A DNA stretch of 64,000 nucleotides from an uncultured Anaerolineae bacterium (GTDB lineage Bacteria > Chloroflexota > Anaerolineae > Promineifilales > Promineifilaceae): NCBI GenBank assembly GCA_905479495.1, contig CAJQMR010000007.1, positions 372,001-436,000 of the forward strand, written 5' to 3'. A model generated the notes under the pieces. It was not told the DNA's origin. It saw only the letters and a list, made by a program, of their open reading frames with translations, and made no database searches. Positions 59,112-64,000 of the stretch are shown here, piece after piece. The position numbers and the translations under genes were made by a program. How positions within the stretch are numbered: the stretch's first letter is position 1; every line of letters begins with the position of its first letter.

Positions 59112-59168
59112 GGTTAATTGTTAATTGAAGCAATTCATTAGCAATTAACCGTTTACCATTAACAATTT
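59112..59168. repeat. 'ggttaattg' word hairpin
   Basis: GGTTAATTG (59112-59120) and CAATTAACC (59142-59150) are inverted copies; further words ttaattg and accattaacaattta surround them. It fills the spacer between two antiporter-like genes, nine bases before the stop of the upstream one. Confidence 0.7.
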
Positions 59169-59176
59169 ACTATTCA

Positions 59177-60682
59177 TTAGCCTGCCAGAATAATGATCAC
59201 AGCCAATAGCAGCAGCCACAGCAGCCCGCTGTCGCCATCCAAAATATCGGCGGCATCGTTAACGGCCGTTTGCAAACCAAGCCCTAACTGTTTTAGCGTG
59301 GGCAGCTTGCCCACAGGCGGCCGTTCTGCGCCCAGTGCCTGCCGCAGCATAAGCCGTACATCTTGCGCTTCACCCACAAACCGGGGCAGGATCACACCCG
59401 CAACGGCCACAGCCAAAATGGCCAGCCAGGCCAGCAGCGGTACATTGCCCCAGACCACCTGGCTCACGCTCAAAAGGCCCAGCGCTGGCAAAATCGGCAG
59501 CGTTTCGCGTAGCCAATCTTGCGGGGAGCGGGTAATTGATTCGGCATCGGCGGATTTTGCCAATAGCAGCCAGACGCCCGCCATGATTAGTGGCACATGT
59601 AGTAGAGCCAGCACCAAAACCAGCGCCCAACGGCCGTCTGCCAACCAAATCGTGTACAAACCAGCCCGACTGGCAAATCCGGCCGTCAGTGGCAGGCCAG
59701 CCAACGCGGCCAGCGCCACGCCGCCAACGGCCAATCGCAGCCATTTCTGGCCGGGTGTTTGGGTGACCAACAGATAAAGTGTGCCGCCGCCCAACAGCAA
59801 GACGCGCAGTTCGGCGGCCACGCCCGCTGCCCCCACCCAGATGGCCGATAGCAGCAGTAGATGGCTTTGGGCCAGCAGCAGGGCGGTGACGGCATAGCCG
59901 GGCAAATGCAGCCGATTCCAGGCCAGCTGAATACCGCGCATAAAGCCAACCAGCGCCAACGCTGTGAGCAGCAGGCTAATCCCTGGACTCAGTTGGGCCA
60001 CGGGCAGCAAACGGAGCAGCAGCAGCGCGCCAGCGAATGGGGGCAGCAAGGGAGTGAGACTGGTTACGGCCGTTCCCATTTCGCCTGTGCGCGGCTGCCA
60101 CAGCGGCAGTGGCCAGATATTGAGCAGCAGCGCGGCCGCCAGCAGGGCGGTGCGGCTGGAGCCAATTGGCCAGGCCAGCAGCAGTCCCAGCAGCAAAACG
60201 CTGCCCTTAAAGAGAAAGGCGTTGCTCCGTTCTCCAGCCAGCCACAACACCGCCAGCCAGCAGGCCAAAAGCAAGGTCAAGCCAGCCAGCAAGCCAGTGA
60301 AGCTGTCTGACCAAATGGCGCTGAGCGCTGCTGCTGTCAGCAGCAGAATATGGGCGGGGGTGGTCGGTTTATTGGCAGAATTTTGTTTTTTTAGGAGAGA
60401 TTGTAGGGAAACGGCCGTACTCACTAGTAGTAGCCAAACCGTTATTCCCCAACCGGTGGCATCCACATGCCAGGTCCAATCCGGCAAAAAGCCACTGGTT
60501 GACCAGGCGAGAAATGTGGTGTCCAGGGGAAGTTGGGCACGCAGGATGAGCCAGATAAGCAGCGTAAGACCAAGGAAGGAAACGGCCGTTGGCCACACCC
60601 ATGTCGGGCGAAATCGCAGTAAAGCGATACAGGCAATAGCTCCCACAAGCAAGAGCCAAAATAGAAGCGGAAAAATTTCCAT
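59177..60682 (-). CDS. NuoL/NuoM (HyfB)-like proton-translocating membrane subunit
   Basis: A 501-residue protein with about 14 hydrophobic segments. It resembles the NuoL/M/MrpA family by length and layout: LLLVSTAVSLQSLL, LLTAAALSAIWSDSFTGLLAG, PLPLWQPRTGEMG and LAGLPLTAGFASRAGLYTIW, the last being the family Gly-x-Pro-x-x-x-Gly-Phe segment. The usual conserved His and Lys residues are weak, so it is a divergent member. It is the first of the three-gene unit; no catalytic subunit is near. The ATG at 60682 begins MEIFPLLFWLLL; a longer frame overlaps the divergent lipoprotein gene. Confidence 0.8.
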   Translation of the reverse strand: MEIFPLLFWLLLVGAIACIALLRFRPTWVWPTAVSFLGLTLLIWLILRAQLPLDTTFLAWSTSGFLPDWTWHVDATGWGITVWLLLVSTAVSLQSLLKKQNSANKPTTPAHILLLTAAALSAIWSDSFTGLLAGLTLLLACWLAVLWLAGERSNAFLFKGSVLLLGLLLAWPIGSSRTALLAAALLLNIWPLPLWQPRTGEMGTAVTSLTPLLPPFAGALLLLRLLPVAQLSPGISLLLTALALVGFMRGIQLAWNRLHLPGYAVTALLLAQSHLLLLSAIWVGAAGVAAELRVLLLGGGTLYLLVTQTPGQKWLRLAVGGVALAALAGLPLTAGFASRAGLYTIWLADGRWALVLVLALLHVPLIMAGVWLLLAKSADAESITRSPQDWLRETLPILPALGLLSVSQVVWGNVPLLAWLAILAVAVAGVILPRFVGEAQDVRLMLRQALGAERPPVGKLPTLKQLGLGLQTAVNDAADILDGDSGLLWLLLLAVIIILAG

Positions 60683-60751
60683 ACAGAGCGGCGATTGTAG
60701 CCCGTGGGCGCATTGCTGGCAAAGTGCCTCATGAGGGATTAAAATGGGCGC

Positions 60752-62059
60752 ATGGCTCAAGAAAATAATCCGCAGATTACGCAGATTACGCAGATTTTCT
60801 TTTCTCTGCGAAACTCTGTGTATCCTCTGTGCAACTCCGTGTTCCGTATTTTTCCTACCAGAGGCAGTCTGAAAGTTTTGCTGCTAGGTATTCTTTTAAG
60901 TTTGTTGTTGATTAGTTGTGGCTCGCCGGATGATCCGCTGCCCACGCTGGCTCCGCTGGTGGTGCTGCCATCTCCCACGGCCACCTCGCTGCCGCCCACG
61001 CTCGACCTTAGCACCCGTGTACCGCAAAGTGGCATTTCTGATTCTGGCAATGGTGGGGAGACAACGGCTCAATCAACACCTAAACCGACGATTACGCCGA
61101 CGGCCGTTAACCCCCTCATCAACATCAGCGATCCGAACCCGAACCAGCTGCTAACTTTGGGCAATGAGGTATCGGTGCGCGGCCTGGTGCAGATGGAGCC
61201 GGATCAGTCGATTCAGGTGTCTTTGGTCTCCAGCAACGGCCGTTTACTCACTGAAATTGCTGCGGTCCCCAACGAATTTGGCTGGCAAACCTCCTTTTTG
61301 CTGCCGCCATACGTCAGTGGGGCGGCGACGGTGCGTGCCTCTTTGCTGGCGGCAGACGGCTCTGTCTTGTCCGCTTACGATGTGCCGGTTTGGCTTACGC
61401 TAAACAAAGAGGCGTCCAGTCGTTATTTGGAGATGTTTCGGCCGACGTTTGAGGAAACGGCCGTTGGTGGGTTTAATATCTTCTTTGATGGGGAGGTTTT
61501 ACTGCCGGTGAATCGCACCATTTCCGTTTCCATTTGGGCCGATGACTGCCAGACGCGGGTAGCCCGGCAAAACTTTGTCCTGGGGGCCAGCAACCGGCCT
61601 GTGTACTGGCAAGGTTTTGTGGTAGTGCCGCAAGATTTGGTGGGTCCAGCCTGTGCTGTGGCCAGCACGGGTGAACCGGGCACAGAAAATTGGCGCGAAG
61701 CGTCTGTGCCCATTGATGTATTGGCTCCCACAGAGCTGGAGGCGCGTGGTGTCACCATTGGCAATCCCCCACCAGACAGCGAGGCAATTGCCGGGCAGGA
61801 GCTGTTTTTGTACGGCACGGCGCTTAACGTAAGCGAAGGGCCTGTTAGCGTTTCGATTTTGATGGAAAACGGCCGTGTTGTGAGCCAGACCAGCTTCACT
61901 ACAGATTATTGGGGGTATTGGGAAACGGCCGTAACGCTGCCCATTGACGTGGAAGGATTGGCCGAAATCACCGTTTCTGCGGGGGAAGGGGATACCTATA
62001 ACGAATCAACAACGATTATTCGGGTGAATCCCGCACCCACGCCGACCCCAGGGCCGTAA
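60752..62059 (+). CDS. Lipoprotein with Gmad2/Ig-like domains
   Basis: About 435 residues. After an odd front (about 1-35) comes a lipoprotein signal, LLLGILLSLLLISCGSP, with lipobox LISC (Cys near 57). A Thr-Pro linker leads to two or three beta domains: ISDPNPNQLLTLGNEVSVRG (Gmad2-like), a middle domain with FRPTFEETAVGGFNIFFDGE, and a last VTIGNPPPDSEAIAGQELFL. The end is PTPTPGP. The front is the translation of a cgcagatt repeat (60768-60850). The ATG at 60752 has no close Shine-Dalgarno; a GTG inside the repeat is an alternative. A surface-exposed binding role is likely. Confidence 0.82.
   Translation: MAQENNPQITQITQIFFSLRNSVYPLCNSVFRIFPTRGSLKVLLLGILLSLLLISCGSPDDPLPTLAPLVVLPSPTATSLPPTLDLSTRVPQSGISDSGNGGETTAQSTPKPTITPTAVNPLINISDPNPNQLLTLGNEVSVRGLVQMEPDQSIQVSLVSSNGRLLTEIAAVPNEFGWQTSFLLPPYVSGAATVRASLLAADGSVLSAYDVPVWLTLNKEASSRYLEMFRPTFEETAVGGFNIFFDGEVLLPVNRTISVSIWADDCQTRVARQNFVLGASNRPVYWQGFVVVPQDLVGPACAVASTGEPGTENWREASVPIDVLAPTELEARGVTIGNPPPDSEAIAGQELFLYGTALNVSEGPVSVSILMENGRVVSQTSFTTDYWGYWETAVTLPIDVEGLAEITVSAGEGDTYNESTTIIRVNPAPTPTPGP
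60768..60850. repeat. 'cgcagattacgcagatt' word repeat inside the lipoprotein gene's front
   Basis: Three tandem words ccgcagattacgcagattac, then the inverted ctctgcgaaactctgtgtat and cctctgtgcaactccgtg. It is translated in frame ahead of the lipoprotein signal as ITQITQIF and related residues. Same family as 17562, 23287, 38169 and 62091. Confidence 0.75.
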
Positions 62060-62090
62060 TCGGTAATCCGTAAACGGTAGTTGGTTTTTT

Positions 62091-62156
62091 ACCGCAAAGG
62101 ACGCAAAGCGCGCAAAGAAACATAAAAATCTTTGCGTTCTTAGCGTCCTTTGCGGT
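62091..62156. repeat. 'cgcaaag' hairpin with perfect 14-bp ends
   Basis: ACCGCAAAGGACGC (62091-62104) is exactly complementary to GCGTCCTTTGCGGT (62143-62156); inner words cgcgcaaag and ctttgcg extend the pairing. It lies between the lipoprotein and rarD genes. Confidence 0.85.
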
Positions 62157-62190
62157 TTACAACTTTGTAATTTGGAAGGAAGCATCAATT

Positions 62191-63084
62191 ATGAACAAAG
62201 GAATGTTATACGCCATTGCTACCTATAGCATGTGGGGTCTGTTCCCCCTTTATTGGAAACTGTTGCAGCATGTGCCCGCACTGGAGATTTTGAGCCACCG
62301 CATGATGTGGTCTTTGCTGTTTGTGCTGCTTCTGTTAATTGTGCGGCGGCGCTGGGCCTGGTTGAAAACGGCCGTTCATACGCCGCGCACAATTTTGCTT
62401 TTTGTTGCCTCCGCTGCACTGCTTTCTACGAACTGGTTTGTTTACATTTGGGGGGTCAACGCCGGTCACATCGTGGAAACCAGCCTGGGTTACTTCATCA
62501 ATCCACTGGTGAGTGTGTTAATGGGCGTCATCTTTTTAGATGAACGGCTGCGGCGCTGGCAGTGGCTGGCCATTACGCTGGCGGCAGCGGGCGTTATTTA
62601 CCTCACTGTTCGCTATGGTGCCTTGCCCTGGATTTCTCTGACGTTGGCAGGCTCCTTTGCCCTGTATGGTCTCATTCGCAAAACGGCCCCCTTGGGATCG
62701 CTAGAAGGTTTGTCTTTGGAAACGGCGCTGATGTTTTTTCCGGCGCTGGGCTATCTGATTTATCTGGAGGCGACGGGAACGGCCGCTTTTGGCCATGTGA
62801 ATGGGTTGACGACGCTGCTGCTGGGGTTTGCCGGGGTAGCAACGGCCGTACCGCTGCTCTTTTTTGCGGCTGGAGCGCGCCTTATCAAGCTGGCTACCAT
62901 TGGGATTTTGCAATACATTGCGCCCACGCTGCAATTCCTCATCGGTGTGTTCATTTACCATGAATCGTTTACGATGGATCGGCTGGTGGGGTTTAGTTTG
63001 ATCTGGCTGGCCCTGGTTATTTACTCTGGGGAAAACATTCTCTTCAGCCGACGGCATCCCCGCTTGCATCCTGTAAGCGATTAG
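62191..63084 (+). CDS. rarD: RarD-type EamA permease
   Basis: A 297-residue membrane protein with 10 hydrophobic segments. It opens with GMLYAIATYSMWGLFPLYWK, the RarD signature, and contains STNWFVYIWGVNAGHIVETS, here marking about residues 80-98, and LGYFINPLVSVLMGVIFLDE. RarD belongs to the drug/metabolite transporter superfamily; its substrate is not established (the old chloramphenicol-resistance name is a misnomer). GGAAGGA precedes the ATG at 62191. A hairpin terminator separates it from the convergent patatin gene. Confidence 0.95.
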   Translation: MNKGMLYAIATYSMWGLFPLYWKLLQHVPALEILSHRMMWSLLFVLLLLIVRRRWAWLKTAVHTPRTILLFVASAALLSTNWFVYIWGVNAGHIVETSLGYFINPLVSVLMGVIFLDERLRRWQWLAITLAAAGVIYLTVRYGALPWISLTLAGSFALYGLIRKTAPLGSLEGLSLETALMFFPALGYLIYLEATGTAAFGHVNGLTTLLLGFAGVATAVPLLFFAAGARLIKLATIGILQYIAPTLQFLIGVFIYHESFTMDRLVGFSLIWLALVIYSGENILFSRRHPRLHPVSD

Positions 63085-63085
63085 G

Positions 63086-63112
63086 GACTGGGGATTATTT
63101 TAATCTCCAGTC
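63086..63112. terminator. Hairpin between convergent rarD and patatin genes
   Basis: GACTGGGGATTA (63086-63097) pairs with TAATCTCCAGTC (63101-63112) over 12 bp with one G-T wobble and a TTT loop. It begins two bases after the rarD stop. It is a member of the gattggagatt word family and may serve both genes. Confidence 0.7.
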
Positions 63113-63117
63113 TCTTG

Positions 63118-63900
63118 TTAACGTTTGAGGATGGCTTTAAGGGCGGGGATAACTTTTTGCGCCGCAGCTGCGCCCAGTGCCATGTACTGTTCGCTTTTTT
63201 TGCGGGAGAAATTGAAGTAGCTGTGTCCAGAAATATCGGGCTGGATGAGGCAGTCTGCTTCCTTGAAGCCCCCACCAGATTGCCGTACCAGCGTTTGGAT
63301 GGCGGCAGAGCCAGCTCCCAGCGGTCCTAACCGGCGCGAGTAGTGGGGCACAAATAAATCCACACCAATGACAAAATCGGCTCCCATCTGGCGCACTGCA
63401 TCCACGGGCAAATTATCAGCCACACCGCCATCGCAGTAGCAGTGACCGTCCAGTTCTACCGGTGTCACAAACCCAGGCACAGAGCAGCTGGCGCGAACGG
63501 CCGTTGCTAAGCGCCCTTCACGCAGCACTACCTGTTCGCCCCGATCTAAATCTGTGACCACCGTGGCAAACGGAATGGCCAGATCGCGGATGTCTAGCTC
63601 TCCCAGCCAATTTTCCAGCAGGGTTTCGATTTTGGCGAAGCTAACCAACCCATAACGGGGCAAAGTTAGGCTGGCCACATTGCGCCAGCCGAGGTTGGCA
63701 GACAGCTCCCGCATGGCGGGCAGAGGCAAGCCTGCACAGTACGCAGCCCCTACCAGAGAACCAGCACTGACGCCCGCCACAAAGTCTATGGGGATGCCTT
63801 CCTGCTCCAGCACAGAAAGTACACCGACATGGACAGGGCCTCTGGCCACACCGCCGCTAAGGGCTAAACCTACTTGGATTCGGCCGTTTTTGTTTCGCAT
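63118..63900 (-). CDS. Patatin-like phospholipase (RssA/NTE type)
   Basis: A 260-residue patatin. Oxyanion motif LALSGGVARGPVHVG (about 10-25), nucleophile Ser in AGVSAGSLVGA (GxSxG), and the dyad Asp in CDGGVADNLP. A lipase/acyl-hydrolase activity on membrane lipids is expected. Bacterial members of this small group (RssA/YlbK-like) are cytoplasmic; no signal peptide is seen. Start at the ATG at 63900. A longer frame to 63966 crosses a hairpin repeat and lacks family support. Confidence 0.92.
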   Translation of the reverse strand: MRNKNGRIQVGLALSGGVARGPVHVGVLSVLEQEGIPIDFVAGVSAGSLVGAAYCAGLPLPAMRELSANLGWRNVASLTLPRYGLVSFAKIETLLENWLGELDIRDLAIPFATVVTDLDRGEQVVLREGRLATAVRASCSVPGFVTPVELDGHCYCDGGVADNLPVDAVRQMGADFVIGVDLFVPHYSRRLGPLGAGSAAIQTLVRQSGGGFKEADCLIQPDISGHSYFNFSRKKSEQYMALGAAAAQKVIPALKAILKR

Positions 63901-63915
63901 AACTTCGTCTGGTGA

Positions 63916-63978
63916 GATTGGACCAATTTTGAGCGATTGTCTGTTAAAAGCACCGTATCTTCTCAAATTGGTCCAATC
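63916..63978. repeat. Hairpin of 'gattggaccaatttgag' upstream of the patatin gene
   Basis: GATTGGACCAATTTTGAG (63916-63933) and CTCAAATTGGTCCAATC (63962-63978) are inverted copies differing by one T. It fills the region just upstream of the patatin start. Confidence 0.8.
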
Positions 63979-64000
63979 TTTACATTTGGCGGCTAAAAAT

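Larger units (their letters stand above)
1..64000. repeat. Iterated 8-bp palindrome ACGGCCGT spread over the window
   Basis: Reading the whole window I located about 115 copies of ACGGCCGT, most of them inside the 10-mer AACGGCCGTT and several inside GGAAACGGCCGTTTCC. One copy is expected by chance in 64 kb. Examples start near 206, 1681, 5045, 14193, 29036, 41245, 44183 and 61927. Copies occur in all reading frames of genes, where they give Thr-Ala-Val, Asn-Gly-Arg or Arg-Pro, and also between genes. Around 20 further sites have T, G or C as the first base. The count is by eye and may be off by a few. Confidence 0.93.

Noticed and set aside
57560-60734. Long rightward frames opposite the antiporter-like genes (57560-58399, 59964-60734)
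   Set aside because: They mirror Leu/Ala-rich membrane genes and read as Gln/Arg/Ser-rich low complexity, typical of antisense frames.
1-64000. CRISPR arrays, rRNA genes, prophage or complete insertion sequences
   Set aside because: No regularly spaced direct repeats, no rRNA-like sequence, and no transposase, integrase or phage structural gene was found.

Overview
The window looks like chromosomal DNA of a Chloroflexota bacterium, probably Anaerolineae or a relative. The evidence is the gene complement: a NosR/PceC-like protein with a reductive dehalogenase, Yip1/MacB/CARDB export genes, threonine-proline-rich secreted linkers, Mo-hydroxylase (cox) subunits with CoxG, ECF42 sigma with DGPF proteins, and an acyl-ACP-reductase-like enzyme. 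This is inference from gene content; there is no rRNA in the window. About 50 protein genes, one tRNA-Glu(CUC), two pseudogene remnants and many intergenic hairpins are supported. I see no CRISPR array, prophage, complete insertion sequence or replication origin.

A global feature overrides the gene list. The 8-bp palindrome ACGGCCGT, usually inside AACGGCCGTT, occurs about 115 times by eye in 64 kb (about one is expected by chance), in genes and between them. In coding regions it is read as Thr-Ala-Val, Asn-Gly-Arg or Arg-Pro. It behaves like the HIP1 iterated palindrome of cyanobacteria. It is rare or absent in several genes (6-9.6 kb membrane glycosyltransferases, the HEPN/toxin-antitoxin patch, lpdA, the tetR and cox genes), which may be newer arrivals. 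A second global feature is a series of intergenic hairpins built from short repeated words, often just after a stop codon.

Layout. 0-5 kb: rlmN, an ECF42 sigma factor with two DGPF/YCII proteins, and a sugar symporter. 5-9.3 kb: two multi-membrane GT-C-like proteins plus an unknown protein. 9.3-14.7 kb: an ECF41 remnant, an NYN ribonuclease-like protein, a WxL/DUF916 cell-surface pair, an SGNH-like secreted protein. 14.7-17.6 kb: a HEPN protein and a HigBA-type toxin-antitoxin pair lying between a methyltransferase gene and a duplicated piece of its 3' end. 17.6-26.7 kb: pcrA, a MacB-like ABC export operon and an M14 carboxypeptidase. 27-29.5 kb: a PAS histidine kinase and an EamA transporter.

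29.6-37.7 kb is the most striking locus, read leftwards: a two-component system with a cysteine-bearing GAF sensor kinase, then a Tat-exported reductive dehalogenase (rdhA), its small membrane anchor (rdhB), a NosR/PceC-like FMN- and Fe-S-binding membrane protein (rdhC), a small membrane protein, the flavin transferase apbE that would flavinylate RdhC, and a TPR protein. The parts fit an organohalide-respiration electron path from quinol through RdhC to RdhA.

38-47.4 kb: tRNA-Glu, a UbiB-like kinase, a YegP-like protein, an SH3b protein, dihydrolipoyl dehydrogenase, an alpha/beta hydrolase, a DUF2202 protein, and a P450 divergent from a TetR regulator. 47.4-52.6 kb, all leftward: two phasin-like proteins, a PhaR-like regulator, three SRPBCC/CoxG proteins and the coxS/coxM subunits, with no large subunit in the window. 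52.8-56.97 kb: an acetyltransferase, a large acyl-ACP-reductase-like fusion with a C-terminal membrane anchor, a zinc-knuckle protein with a tandem repeat, and an SCP2 protein. 57-60.7 kb: three complex-I-like antiporter subunits with no redox partners. 60.7-64 kb: a lipoprotein, rarD and a patatin phospholipase.
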